A stretch of DNA of 64,000 nt, taken from assembly GCA_965222315.1 (NCBI GenBank), contig OZ244951.1, positions 4,092,001-4,156,000 of the forward strand, read 5' to 3'. Below, piece after piece: positions 15,756-24,605 of this stretch. Each line of letters starts with the position of its first letter. The stretch's first letter is position 1. The position numbers and the translations under genes were made by a program. The notes beneath the pieces were generated by a model. The model was not told where the DNA came from and ran no database searches. It saw nothing but the letters and a program-made list of their open reading frames with translations. This stretch comes from JACKII01 sp965222315. GTDB taxonomy: Bacteria > Pseudomonadota > Alphaproteobacteria > Bin95.

Positions 15756-16214
15756 ATGAGCGCCACCGCCCGCCTGAAAAAACTCGGCATCGACCTGCCC
15801 GACGCGCCGACGCCGGTTGCCAACTACGTGCCCGCCGTCCGCACCGGCAATCTGGTCTACATCTCCGGCCAGGTCTCCGCCGCCGGTGGCGAGACGGTGA
15901 AGGGGACCCTCGGCGCAGGCGTCACGATGGAAGAAGGCCAGCAGGCCGCCCGGCTTTGCGCGCTCGCCATCATGGCGCAGGTGGACGCGCTGGTCGGCTC
16001 ACTCGACAAGGTCACGCGCATTGTGAAGCTTGGCGGCTTCGTCGCTTGCACGCCCGAGTTCGATCAGCACCCGGCGGTCATCAACGGTGCCAGCGACCTG
16101 ATGGTCGAGGTGTTCGGTGACGCCGGCAAACACGCCCGCTTCGCCGTCGGCGTGCCCTCGCTGCCACTCGGCTTTGCCGTAGAGATTGATGCCGTGGTTG
16201 AGGTGGCTGACTAA
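15756..16214 (+). CDS. RidA family protein (YjgF/Rid)
   Basis: 152 residues from ATG 15756 with agaggaa 9 bp upstream. Rid family: KKLGIDLPDAPTPVANYVPA start, GNLVYISGQVSAAGGETVKG, then FGDAGKHARFAVGVPSLPLG, where the Arg in HARFAVG is the residue that binds the carboxylate of imine/enamine substrates. Length (152) and the KLGI opening match the longer Rid subgroup (YjgH/Rid4-7 like) and not canonical 128-residue RidA. It removes reactive 2-aminoacrylate-type intermediates in classical members; here the substrate is unknown. Confidence 0.87.
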   Translation: MSATARLKKLGIDLPDAPTPVANYVPAVRTGNLVYISGQVSAAGGETVKGTLGAGVTMEEGQQAARLCALAIMAQVDALVGSLDKVTRIVKLGGFVACTPEFDQHPAVINGASDLMVEVFGDAGKHARFAVGVPSLPLGFAVEIDAVVEVAD

Positions 16215-16252
16215 CCGCCGGCACTTACCGCCTCACTCTGCCTCCCCTTTTT

Positions 16253-16400
16253 ATCCTGAGTAGCGCGCAGCGCGTATCGAAGGGCGGCCACGTAAGGCTC
16301 GCCCCTTCGATACGCCCCGGCTTCGCGCCGTGACTACTCAGGATGAAATGCGTTTCAAACAATGGTTTCATCCTGAGTAGCGCGGAGCGCGTATCGAAGC
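16253..16400. repeat. REP-like palindromic element, three copies of one unit
   Basis: The unit atcctgagtagcgcgcagcg continued by cgtatcgaag occurs directly at 16253-16283, inverted at 16303-16344 and again directly at 16369-16400. The inverted pair can form a long stem. It occupies nearly all of the gap between ridA and the convergent crotonase gene, so it may also terminate transcription. Related degenerate copies are at 17299-17390 and 35079-35177. Confidence 0.75.
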
Positions 16401-16414
16401 CCCCCCAAAGCTCC

Positions 16415-17218
16415 TTACCGCCCGGTGAACTGCGGTTTGCGCTTCTCGACGAAGGCGAGCGCTGCTTCCTCATGGTCCTTGGTGGATTGGGCGAGCGCCT
16501 GGAAGCCCGCCGCCATCTCCAGTGAAGAGGCCAGGGTCTGCGCCTCGCTCTCCTTCAGCAGGCGCTTGGTCATGCGAAGCGCCTCGGGGGGCTTGCCCGC
16601 GATCTTCTTGGCCATTTTCATGGCGGCAGCCATTAGCTCGTCATGGGGCACGACATTGTGCACCAGGCCGATCTCCAGGCATTCTTCCGCCTTCAGCACG
16701 TCGCCGGTAAAGGCCATCTCGAATGCCTTCGCCCGGCCGACGATGCGCGGCAGGTACCACGCACCGCCGTCACCCGGAATAATGCCCAGGTTCACGAAGA
16801 CCTCGCCCATCAGCGCCTTGTCGGACGCGATGCGGATGTCGCACATCATGGCCAGATCGCAGCCGGCTCCGATGGCCGGGCCATTCACGGCGGCAATGAT
16901 CGGAATCTCCACCTTGTCCAGGCAGAGCGGGATGCGTTGGATGCCCTCACGGTACCAGTGGCGGGTGCCGTTCGGGAACGCCTGGTTCTCCGCCGCGGTC
17001 TCCGCAAAGCCTTTCACGTCGCCGCCGGACGAAAACGCCGAGCCAGCGCCGGTCAGGATGATACAGGAGACCTCATGGTCCTTCGCCGCCTTCTCGAATA
17101 CCGCCTCGAACGCGTCGAGCATGTCATAGGCGGAGATGGAATTGCGGATTTCCGGACGGTTGATCGTGATGGTCACGATCCGGCCGTCTTTTTCATAGAG
17201 CATCAGGTCTTCGGACAT
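16415..17218 (-). CDS. Enoyl-CoA hydratase/isomerase (crotonase) family protein
   Basis: 267 residues. Crotonase fold with oxyanion-hole strands at FSSGGDVKGFAET and NGPAIGAGCDLAMMCDIRIA; GDGGAWYLPRIVGRAKAFEM is the typical helix pair. The second catalytic Glu seen in dual-Glu hydratases is replaced: the EVFVNLGIIPGDGG region keeps one Glu-side position but the exact reaction is uncertain. C-terminal KKIAGKPPEALRMTKRLLK and VEKRKPQFTGR are standard. Probably degrades an acyl-CoA. Flanked on both sides by REP-like palindromes. Confidence 0.87.
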   Translation of the reverse strand: MSEDLMLYEKDGRIVTITINRPEIRNSISAYDMLDAFEAVFEKAAKDHEVSCIILTGAGSAFSSGGDVKGFAETAAENQAFPNGTRHWYREGIQRIPLCLDKVEIPIIAAVNGPAIGAGCDLAMMCDIRIASDKALMGEVFVNLGIIPGDGGAWYLPRIVGRAKAFEMAFTGDVLKAEECLEIGLVHNVVPHDELMAAAMKMAKKIAGKPPEALRMTKRLLKESEAQTLASSLEMAAGFQALAQSTKDHEEAALAFVEKRKPQFTGR

Positions 17219-17298
17219 GGGGGAGACGCCTCAGTTTCAAGTTTTTGAGTTTGGATTTGGCTTAGGTAACAGGCTTTCGAAGCCCACTACAAATCCTT

Positions 17299-17390
17299 CA
17301 TCCCGAGTACCGGCGCAGCCGGTGTATCGAGGAGGGATACCCAGATGCGCCCCTCGATACACCGCGCTCATAGCGCGGCACTCGGGGTGA
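17299..17390. repeat. REP-like palindrome, diverged copy
   Basis: catcccgagtaccggcgcag followed by ccggtgtatcgagg (17299-17332) is mirrored by cccctcgatacaccgcgctc ending in cactcggggtga (17350-17390). It is the same architecture as 16253-16344 (CTGAGTA core, GTATCGA core) with different bases in the middle of each arm. It fills the gap between the crotonase start and the MBL hydrolase stop. Confidence 0.7.
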
Positions 17391-17422
17391 GGAAAAAAAC
17401 ATAGCGTGCCGTTAACGGAAAC

Positions 17423-18334
17423 TCACGGCAGCCGGTACAGGCTGTCCGGTCCCGGCGGGTCGTCGGGGCTGGCGACGCGGCCTTCTTCAACCATGTGCAG
17501 CAGGTGGCTCAGCACGCTGCGACCCGCCGCCTTGTGCAACTGCTCCGGCGTGTTGATGTAGATGAGCGCTACCATTTCCGGGATATGGCAGGGATGCTGG
17601 GCAAGGCAGTCCAGGATTTGCTGCTCGCGCTCACCCCGGTGCTCGATGAAGGCCTCGACGAACGCCTTGGGATCCTCGATCGGTCCGCCATGGCCGGGGT
17701 AATAGATCGGCTCCGGCCGCGCCAGCATCTTGCGCAGGCTCGCCATGTAGTGGGCCATGTCGCCATCCGGCGGCGAGACAATGCTGGTGGACCAACCCAT
17801 CAAATGGTCGCCGGTCAGGATCAGATTGTCTTCCTTCAGGGCAAAGCACAGATGGTTGGAGATATGGCCCGGCGTGAAGATCGCCTCCAGCGTCCAGCCA
17901 TCGCCTTTTATCAGCCCGCCATCGGGCACCTCAACGTCGGGCACGAACGACGTATCGCCGCCCTCAGGCCCCGCGAACGGCCAGTTGCGCCGCGCGCCGA
18001 TACCGTGTTTGCCATAGCCATAGGTCGGCGCGTCGGTCCACTTCTTCATCAGTTGCACGCCCGGCGAGTGGTCCTTGTGCGTGTGCGTGACGATGATGTG
18101 GGAGACGGTCTCCCCCTTCTCCGCCAGCACTTCGCGCAGGCGGTCGATATGGCCCTGGTCCTCCGGTCCCGGATCGACGATGCCGACCTTGCCATGGCCC
18201 AGGATGTAAGTGTTGGTGCCATGGAAGGTGAAGGAACTGGGGTTGGGACAGGTAATCCGGCGAAGTTGGGAGGAGATCGTCACGACCTCTCCCGCTTCGT
18301 GCGGGAATTCCTTGTTGAACGGGATGATGGCCAT
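17423..18334 (-). CDS. Metallo-beta-lactamase-fold hydrolase (LACTB2-like)
   Basis: 303 residues. The MBL zinc motif is THTHKDHSPG; a second ligand His lies in FTPGHISNHLCF, the third in YYPGHGGPIEDP, and GTNTYILG and GIVDPGPEDQGH are the N-terminal strands. The C-terminal winged-helix-like region (ALIYINTPEQLHKAAGRSVL) is the LACTB2/beta-lactamase-like-2 arrangement. Members hydrolyse thioesters or act as endoribonucleases; the role here is not decided. Preceded by its own intergenic region and followed by a REP-like palindrome. Confidence 0.85.
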   Translation of the reverse strand: MAIIPFNKEFPHEAGEVVTISSQLRRITCPNPSSFTFHGTNTYILGHGKVGIVDPGPEDQGHIDRLREVLAEKGETVSHIIVTHTHKDHSPGVQLMKKWTDAPTYGYGKHGIGARRNWPFAGPEGGDTSFVPDVEVPDGGLIKGDGWTLEAIFTPGHISNHLCFALKEDNLILTGDHLMGWSTSIVSPPDGDMAHYMASLRKMLARPEPIYYPGHGGPIEDPKAFVEAFIEHRGEREQQILDCLAQHPCHIPEMVALIYINTPEQLHKAAGRSVLSHLLHMVEEGRVASPDDPPGPDSLYRLP

Positions 18335-18556
18335 AGGCTGGAAGCTCCGGATCGCTGGTTTTCTCTAACTGTCAAAGCGGCACGCCACGCGGAATGTGTC
18401 AAGGGAGCTTGCTGCGGAATTTGCCTAAGCCGGTTGCTGCCATGGCGATTTGCGTCGTTACTCCCGGATGAACGGCGGGCGTGAACCATTTCACACCCAA
18501 AACGATCCAAATATCATAGTATGAATTCATTGAGTGAATGCAGGAGGGTCCCAGCC

Positions 18557-19837
18557 ATGAACCCCATTGTCAAAGCATGGCAAGAAAAAGTACTGAGAAA
18601 AGGCGTCAAGGCTCCGGCAGGGCATTCGGCGGCCTCGCGAACACTGACGCCAGAACAAAAACGGCAACGCGATTACTTTTTGCAAATGATATGGGAAAAT
18701 GACCAACGTATTTGGTATTTGACCCGACACAAGGAATTGGCGACACCACCAGACAAAGAGGCAATCGCCATCCTCCTGAATTTGCGTTTGCAATTTCGAG
18801 CGCCAGACTTCACGCCAACCTTAGAACAAGAGCGCGAGTACTATCAAGCAACCAACATAGTGGCACGCCTAATCGGCGAACGAAGGCCGGAGACAATCCA
18901 CGTTGTTGCAGAAGTCCAACGAGGAAATAGGTCCTCACCCCTAAAATATTATTTTTGGTCACTTGTCGTTTACCTAATTTTTGCTTTAGTAGGGCAGGGC
19001 TATCAAGCTGCAATTAGCCGTCAAATCAGCGTGATGCAGACCCAAATGAAACTTTATCTTGAGGAGGGCACGAAACTTACACAGTTTGGCCAAGATCTCT
19101 CCCGGTCACTTTCTAGTATGTGCGAACACACATACCGGTATCGAACAGCGGCGGAGCAATTGTCCTGGTACATCTTTTGGGTGAAGGTAACGGATAAATC
19201 AGAATCAGACATTACGCGCGATAGTTCGGCGGATTTCGAAAACGCAAGAAACGCATCAATTTTTCCTAATATGACAGGCGAGTCGCAACCCAACCGACCG
19301 GGTATCTGTCAAGTTCTAGTGAAGGCGGTTGATAGCAACACCCCTATCTCTCCGCCCTATGTAGAGCGACTGACCCAAGATGAACAAATTAAAGCTATCG
19401 AAATTTATTGGACAAAAACATCAGAAATACGAACACAAATAAAAGCCGTTCACTTGGTACAACCTTGGTCACGGAAAATTTTGGATAGCGCAGAAACCAT
19501 AGAAAACCTACTCAATTTTCTAATTTTACCAACAGTATTCGCAGCACTAGGAGCGTTGACGAACGCTACGCGCGTCGCAGATGAAAAATTCAAGGCGATG
19601 ACTCTTTCAAAGGTCGACCGGCTTGGCCTTATCTCACGTATTCTATTGGGTGTTGTTTCGGGAGCTACGGTCGGTATCGTTTTCAACGCCCAGCAAGAGT
19701 TGTCAGATCGTTCAGGTTTGACTGAACTAGGACTGGCTTTTGCATTTGGTTATTCGGTCGATATCTTTTTCAACCTCCTCGATGGTATCAAAAACAGCGT
19801 CGGCGCCACGGGCGACAGAAGACCACCCTCGTCATAG
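18557..19837 (+). CDS. AT-rich membrane protein of unknown function
   Basis: 426 residues from ATG 18557, fixed by AGGAGG at 18542-18547. A soluble N-terminal part (1-130, with TLTPEQKRQRDYFLQMIWEN) precedes TM1 (YYFWSLVVYLIFALVGQGYQ), a long extracytoplasmic coil-rich middle (about 160-320) and three C-terminal helices: LLNFLILPTVFAALGALTNA, LISRILLGVVSGATVGIVFN and LGLAFAFGYSVDIFFNLLDG. The last three, with a Leu-Gly-Ala break, an Arg before the second helix and AFxFGYSVDxxFxLLD at the end, look like a recurring C-terminal membrane module of bacterial hypothetical proteins, though I cannot name it. Base composition is AT-richer than its neighbours, suggesting horizontal origin. It converges on the BTAD regulator. 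Confidence 0.6.
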   Translation: MNPIVKAWQEKVLRKGVKAPAGHSAASRTLTPEQKRQRDYFLQMIWENDQRIWYLTRHKELATPPDKEAIAILLNLRLQFRAPDFTPTLEQEREYYQATNIVARLIGERRPETIHVVAEVQRGNRSSPLKYYFWSLVVYLIFALVGQGYQAAISRQISVMQTQMKLYLEEGTKLTQFGQDLSRSLSSMCEHTYRYRTAAEQLSWYIFWVKVTDKSESDITRDSSADFENARNASIFPNMTGESQPNRPGICQVLVKAVDSNTPISPPYVERLTQDEQIKAIEIYWTKTSEIRTQIKAVHLVQPWSRKILDSAETIENLLNFLILPTVFAALGALTNATRVADEKFKAMTLSKVDRLGLISRILLGVVSGATVGIVFNAQQELSDRSGLTELGLAFAFGYSVDIFFNLLDGIKNSVGATGDRRPPSS

Positions 19838-19842
19838 CGCTA

Positions 19843-21918
19843 CTATATCCCGGTCAACCCGGCCTCGCTGACACCGGTTGCCGCCAGCACACCGTGGCGG
19901 AAGCGCTCCCGGTCATCGGTCTTGCGGATAGGGAAGCTTTCCAGAAGCCACTTGACCACGTCAGCGTCGCCAGGATTGCTGCTGCCAGTCCACTGCGCGC
20001 GCATATTTTCCAGGAATTCCCGGCCGGCCTCGCGGGCTTCGTCCTCCCGTCCCAAATAGACCAGCGAGGCTGCCTTCCACGCCGGCAGGTTCGGAATTGC
20101 ATCGCCCGCCTGGTCGGCCGACTGAACCGCCATCGCGTAGTCGCCGCACAGAAAGCGCGTGCCGACCTGATAGCCCCACTCCACCGGCGAAAGCTGATTG
20201 CTCAGCAGCAGCGCCTCATCGCTCAGGCTGTGCGCCTGCTCCTGCCGCCCGGCGAATGCCAGGCCCTGCCCGGATGACACCAGCGTCCAGGTATCGTTCT
20301 CGTTCAGGTCCCGCGCAAGGTCGTAGCGGAATTCCGCCTGATCGAACTCGCTGCGGAACATATGCGACCAGGCAAGCGCCAGATGCGCGCGGGAACTGAG
20401 CGGATCAATGCTCACCGCCTGCTTCGCCAGCGCCAGCGCCTCCTCCGAAACCCGGTCAGTCCGGTAAACACCCGGAAAGATCAGGTGCCGGGAATTGGCG
20501 ATCTGCACCAGGCTGCTGTAGGCCGGGGCAAAGGTCGGCGCCTCGTCGATAATCCCGTGGAAAATACCGGAAGCCTGGGTCAGCGCGTCCGGCCGCCAGC
20601 GGAATTGCAGTTCCTGCGCCCGCAACCACTGGTCCTGCACCCCGGCGGAGAATTCATCCGCCGCCGCGAGCGACCGCACCCGCTCACTCGACAAATGGAC
20701 GTTCAGCGCCATGGCGAGCCGCCGGACAATCATCCGCTGCCGCATGGCCCATTCCTGCAGGGACAGCAGGAACTTCTCGGTCCAGACAAACTGGCCGGTC
20801 ACGCCATGCTGAATGAACATGGAGAGCCGGATACCATCGGGCTCCTCCATCGCGCTTGCCGTCAGCGTGTAAAACGGGTCGTTCGGTCCGTAAGCAAGCG
20901 TGCCCATGGCAGGCGTGCTGCTCATGATGACCCAATCGCGGAAACGCACCAAGCCGGTGATCAAGTCACCCTTGAAACCCGTCACCATATACCGCTGCGT
21001 ATTCTTAACGGCGTCCGCCACGAAATCGCCCACCATAATGGTGACGATGGGTTTCTGCCCGCTGTCGGCGGAACCCACCGGGCCGGCCGGTCGCGCTACC
21101 AAAATTGGAGCAGCAGATGCAGGAACGCCGCCACCTCCCGCCGGCGTTGGCGGTACGATACGCTCGATCTCGCCCAGCTTGATCCGTTCGACCAGAGCCT
21201 GCGTTTCCTCCGCCGGCTCCATGTCGTATTCGTCGCCCAACCGCTCGTAAAGTTGGTTGTAGATTTTCAACGCGCCCGCCGTATCGCCGTGGGCCGCCGC
21301 GCCCTCCATCAGGAACCGGTTCGCTTCTTCGTGCAGCGGGTCCAGATTGCGGATGGCCGCCGCCGCATCGGCGCGCGCACCCGCCTCGGTCTGCCCCTGC
21401 AGGATCTCGCGCAGCGAACGCATCCAGTTTTCCTGGGTGGTCTGGCGGTAGACGGTCAACCATTCGGCGAACGCATCGTCATCTATGGGAATACCGCTCA
21501 GGATCTGGTCGCAGATGCCTGTCCGCTCCAGCAGCACCGGCGGCACATAGCCCGAGCGGAGGTTGTTGCCGACCTCCAGGATATCCACCAGCAGCGCCCC
21601 TCGTTTGATGGCAACCGACTGGTTGCTCGCCGCCAGCACATCATCGGCTTGTTCGCCAAGCGCTTCCCTGACCGCCAGCAATGCGCCACGGAGCGACGCC
21701 CGCGCCTTCCGGTCGGTGGTATCGCCCCACAGCAAACCGGCCAGGCGCTCCCGCGTTTGTTCCATATTCGGCGACAAAGCCAAATGCGCGAACATTGCCC
21801 GCGCCTTGGCTGACGACATGTCCAAACGCCCTGCCGGACCATCGAGGACAAAGCCCTCGATCAGCGACAGGCGTATTGGCAGCGTTTCAGCCTCCGATGC
21901 TGATCTATCCTTCGTCAT
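19843..21918 (-). CDS. SARP/BTAD-type transcriptional regulator with TolB-like and TPR regions
   Basis: 691 residues. An N-terminal winged helix (about 12-100; RLSLIEGFVLDGPAGRLDM, then RERLAGLLWG) is followed by a bacterial transcriptional activation domain (BTAD, about 105-250) with TPR-like helices (NLDPLHEEANRFLMEGAAAH). The middle (about 290-400; KPIVTIMVGDFVADAVKNTQ) resembles the TolB/FlgO-like region of CadC-like regulators, and the C-terminus has TPR repeats (AVSIDPLSSRAHLALAWSHM). It lacks an obvious ATPase. It follows the YcaO gene by 67 bp on the same strand, so it probably regulates, and is co-transcribed with, the YcaO gene. Confidence 0.75.
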   Translation of the reverse strand: MTKDRSASEAETLPIRLSLIEGFVLDGPAGRLDMSSAKARAMFAHLALSPNMEQTRERLAGLLWGDTTDRKARASLRGALLAVREALGEQADDVLAASNQSVAIKRGALLVDILEVGNNLRSGYVPPVLLERTGICDQILSGIPIDDDAFAEWLTVYRQTTQENWMRSLREILQGQTEAGARADAAAAIRNLDPLHEEANRFLMEGAAAHGDTAGALKIYNQLYERLGDEYDMEPAEETQALVERIKLGEIERIVPPTPAGGGGVPASAAPILVARPAGPVGSADSGQKPIVTIMVGDFVADAVKNTQRYMVTGFKGDLITGLVRFRDWVIMSSTPAMGTLAYGPNDPFYTLTASAMEEPDGIRLSMFIQHGVTGQFVWTEKFLLSLQEWAMRQRMIVRRLAMALNVHLSSERVRSLAAADEFSAGVQDQWLRAQELQFRWRPDALTQASGIFHGIIDEAPTFAPAYSSLVQIANSRHLIFPGVYRTDRVSEEALALAKQAVSIDPLSSRAHLALAWSHMFRSEFDQAEFRYDLARDLNENDTWTLVSSGQGLAFAGRQEQAHSLSDEALLLSNQLSPVEWGYQVGTRFLCGDYAMAVQSADQAGDAIPNLPAWKAASLVYLGREDEAREAGREFLENMRAQWTGSSNPGDADVVKWLLESFPIRKTDDRERFRHGVLAATGVSEAGLTGI

Positions 21919-22020
21919 TTAACCCGCTGTTTCGGCTTTGTTTGACCGATTGTCATTTTCAAGATGACCGATAACGCCCGCCACTTCAAATAAGTTGAAC
22001 ACCCTGATGATATTGTTCAC
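21919..22020 (-). CDS. 33-codon ORF between the YcaO and BTAD genes, speculative
   Basis: From GTG 22020 the frame reads MNNIIRVFNLFEVAGVIGHL and continues ENDNRSNKAETAG before TAA; the BTAD ATG follows immediately (TAAATG). It overlaps the 3' end of the YcaO gene in another frame. The reading is helix-forming with a polar tail and lacks Cys, so it is not a classic azoline precursor. No ribosome binding site is evident. It could be a translational-coupling leader, a peptide substrate, or chance. Confidence 0.2.
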   Translation of the reverse strand: MNNIIRVFNLFEVAGVIGHLENDNRSNKAETAG

Positions 22021-23185
22021 CGCCGCCGGTGGATTGACTGACTGCCTGCAGGCGCCCGGTTCGGACAGCCACATCCATCGGCTGCAAGGCCGGCGCCAGC
22101 ACCGCCGCGACGGGAATGTCGAGGACCGGCAGGGTGCAGTCCACCACATAGAGCGGCCCCGCCTCCATCAACAGGACGGCAGGGTTGGCTTGCGGTGGCG
22201 CGGCCGGACGGGGTGCGCCATGAGGCACCATCAGCGGGCAGGATTCCGGCGTGATACGCACGCTGCGCTCGATCTGGCGGAAATCGGCTTCGGTCAGTCC
22301 GTCCGGCCCTAACGCCTTGGCTTTGCCGCGAATAAGGTGCTGGCTGAGTTCCATCTGCGCCATCTCCACCAGGGCGCTCCGCATCGCATCCGCCGGGTTT
22401 GCGGCGGCGGCCAGGCCGCAGGCAAAGCCCTCGCCATCCGCCATTACGGACACCGCGGCCATCACCGTAAGGCCGAACCCGGCGCCAATATCCAGCAACC
22501 AGGTACGCCGTCCACCCTGCCCCCGCCGGAGGGCCTGCAACACCGCCCCGGCCTGCCCCTCCACCATCAGGTCCAGACCAACCGGCGCTGGCAGTTTTCC
22601 ACCCAGCCACCAAAGCGCCGCCGCATCCCGCTCCACCAGTTCGGCCAGCGCGTGATCGACGGCGGACTGCCAGTCGGGCCCTCCCGCGATCCCCTTGGCT
22701 GCCTTCCCCGCTGGTCCGGCAAGTGTCCCTAATGGGTCATGCAGCACCAGCGCCGCAGGCACCCACACCGCCTCCCCATCATTCAACCTTTGACCTTGGA
22801 GGCAGGAAACTGCCACCGCCTCTGCGGTATTGTCCAAAAGCGCCAGCAGATCGGCGGGGACCTCCGCGTTGGCCACGGCCTCCACGGCCCGGCTCGCGTC
22901 ATACAGGCTGGAGAGGCGCTCCGCCGCCTCCCCCAGGCAACGCATCTCCGCCCCTTCCGCCGACAGGTCACTGCCCGCCGTACTGATCTTCGGCAGATTG
23001 CCCGAGAGGCCGGCCCGCGCCGGGTCCGCCAGCCCGCCCATGAAATGCAGGCCGGGTGCGTCCGGCGACCCAAAACGGAAGGAGTCCGCCAACAGGCCGC
23101 GTACCGCTTCCAGCGGCCCCATGTCCGGCGATCCACTCTTGCTATTCAAGGCGCCGCCCGAACCCAAACCCGTTGCCCAAATCAT
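21986..23185 (-). CDS. YcaO-domain protein
   Basis: 399 residues of the YcaO superfamily, enzymes that use ATP to activate backbone amides (azoline, thioamide or amidine formation). The two ATP/Mg motifs are visible: STAGSDLSAEGAEMRCLGEA ending in AER90, and SAVDHALAELVERDAA with E182, E185 and R186. The C-terminus lacks the Pro-rich PxPxP tail of TOMM cyclodehydratases, and there is no TfuA, E1-like or dehydrogenase gene next to it. The substrate is therefore open: thioamidation, amidine formation or a non-RiPP role. Divergent from dinB-like, co-oriented with the BTAD regulator. Start is the only in-frame ATG before an upstream stop. Confidence 0.75.
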   Translation of the reverse strand: MIWATGLGSGGALNSKSGSPDMGPLEAVRGLLADSFRFGSPDAPGLHFMGGLADPARAGLSGNLPKISTAGSDLSAEGAEMRCLGEAAERLSSLYDASRAVEAVANAEVPADLLALLDNTAEAVAVSCLQGQRLNDGEAVWVPAALVLHDPLGTLAGPAGKAAKGIAGGPDWQSAVDHALAELVERDAAALWWLGGKLPAPVGLDLMVEGQAGAVLQALRRGQGGRRTWLLDIGAGFGLTVMAAVSVMADGEGFACGLAAAANPADAMRSALVEMAQMELSQHLIRGKAKALGPDGLTEADFRQIERSVRITPESCPLMVPHGAPRPAAPPQANPAVLLMEAGPLYVVDCTLPVLDIPVAAVLAPALQPMDVAVRTGRLQAVSQSTGGGEQYHQGVQLI

Positions 23186-23355
23186 GAAACCCGCCTGCTG
23201 TTGCGCCCCGGCTATTATTCATCGGAACCCGGTGCCATTGCGGCGACGATACCAGAGGAGATACTGCAATCCACTGCAATTCCGCCCGCAAGGTTTGAAT
23301 TTGCCCCCAAGGTGCGCGAGGATAAAGCTAACGCCGCTGCCGCAGGATCTTTCCG

Positions 23356-23892
23356 ATGCTCGCCCCGCCCCCTCTCCTCGCCAAGTTCAACCGCTGGGCC
23401 AACACCCGCCTGCATGCCGCCGCAGCCTCCCTGCCGCCGGAGGAAGTCGCCAAAGACCGCGGCGCCTTTTTCGGCTCCATCCTGGGCACGCTCAACCACA
23501 TCTATCTGGTGGACCTGCTCTACCGCGACCGGATCGAGGGCCGCCGCAGCCCGTTCAAGGGCCTCAACGATATCCTGCACGACAACATGGCGGACCTTGC
23601 GTCCGCCCAGGCAGAGATCGACGCCTACTTCCTCACCTACGCCGAAGGCCTCTCCGACGAGGACCTTGCGGGGGAGATCGTCTTCACGACGCTCCTGGAT
23701 GAGCCGGAAGAATGGCGCCTGCCCCGCATGGTCTATCTGACCAATCTCGCCCAGCACCAGGTTCACCACCGCGGCCAGGCCTACGCCCTGCTGAACCAGG
23801 CGGGCGTGGACGTGCCCAGCGTCGGCTTCATCGAATACTGCATGGAGCGGGAGAGTGGCCTCGTTTCGCACAAGCCCGCCGCTAGGGACTGA
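23356..23892 (+). CDS. DinB family protein
   Basis: 178 residues. DinB/YfiT four-helix fold with the metal His set: LNHIYLVDLLY (His near residue 49), and HQVHHRGQAYALL, with the HxxxH-type pair near 135-140. Family members include thiol S-transferases (BST/mycothiol-type) and DNA-damage-inducible proteins of unknown activity. AGGA lies just upstream of the start. The next gene (pcm-like) begins 8 bp after its stop, so the two are probably co-transcribed. Confidence 0.83.
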   Translation: MLAPPPLLAKFNRWANTRLHAAAASLPPEEVAKDRGAFFGSILGTLNHIYLVDLLYRDRIEGRRSPFKGLNDILHDNMADLASAQAEIDAYFLTYAEGLSDEDLAGEIVFTTLLDEPEEWRLPRMVYLTNLAQHQVHHRGQAYALLNQAGVDVPSVGFIEYCMERESGLVSHKPAARD

Positions 23893-23900
23893 CGGCCACC

Positions 23901-24551
23901 ATGCCTGACCCGCGCGCATCCAGGCTCCGGCAGTTGATCGCTGCCGAAGGCGTGCAGGATACGGCAGTCCTTGACGCCATTGAGAACGTGCCGCGCCACC
24001 GCTTTGTTCCGCCGGCCGAGCAGGATATCGCCTACGGCAACCATCCTTTGCCCATCGGCTACCGCCAGACCATCAGCCAGCCTTTCATCGTAGCCCTGAT
24101 GACGGAGGCCTTGGCGGTACGCCCCGGCCTACGGGTGCTGGAGATCGGCACGGGCAGCGGCTACCAGGCGGCGGTACTTGCCCATCTGGGGGCAGAGGTC
24201 TGGGGCGTTGAAATTGTTCCGGAACTTGCCGGGAGAGCGGCGGAGGTGCTGCAGGAGCTTGGCATCGAAACCGTCCATGCCCGCGCAGGCGACGGCAATC
24301 TCGGCTGGCCGGAGGAAGCCCCCTTCGACCGCATCATCGCCACTGCCGCCGCCCAGGAAATTCCCCCGGCGCTGCTGGACCAACTCAAGCCGGACGGCAT
24401 CCTCGTCATGCCGCTGGAAGAGACGGACGGCGAGCAGAACCTCGTAAAGGTCACCCGCGAAAACGGCGACTTACGAATAGAGCGCTTCTGCCCGGTACGG
24501 TTCGTGCCGTTTGTCCACGGCCCGACTGTCACCGGGGAAGACAAGCATTAG
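23901..24551 (+). CDS. pcm: Protein-L-isoaspartate O-methyltransferase
   Basis: 216 residues. PCMT family: VPRHRFVPPAEQDIAYGNHP, the substrate-binding GYRQTISQPFIVALM, the SAM-binding LEIGTGSGYQAAVLAHLG and FDRIIATAAAQEIPPALLDQ. It repairs isoaspartyl residues in aged proteins by carboxyl methylation. Length and all motifs are standard. Eight bases downstream of the DinB gene. Confidence 0.92.
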   Translation: MPDPRASRLRQLIAAEGVQDTAVLDAIENVPRHRFVPPAEQDIAYGNHPLPIGYRQTISQPFIVALMTEALAVRPGLRVLEIGTGSGYQAAVLAHLGAEVWGVEIVPELAGRAAEVLQELGIETVHARAGDGNLGWPEEAPFDRIIATAAAQEIPPALLDQLKPDGILVMPLEETDGEQNLVKVTRENGDLRIERFCPVRFVPFVHGPTVTGEDKH

Positions 24552-24605
24552 CCCTGCCTTTATGCTCCGCTTGAGATCAAGTTTCATAAGGGCCGGTACA
24601 AACCG

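Noticed and set aside
20362..21813. 483-codon plus ORF antisense to the BTAD regulator
   Set aside because: Shadow frame without any domain.
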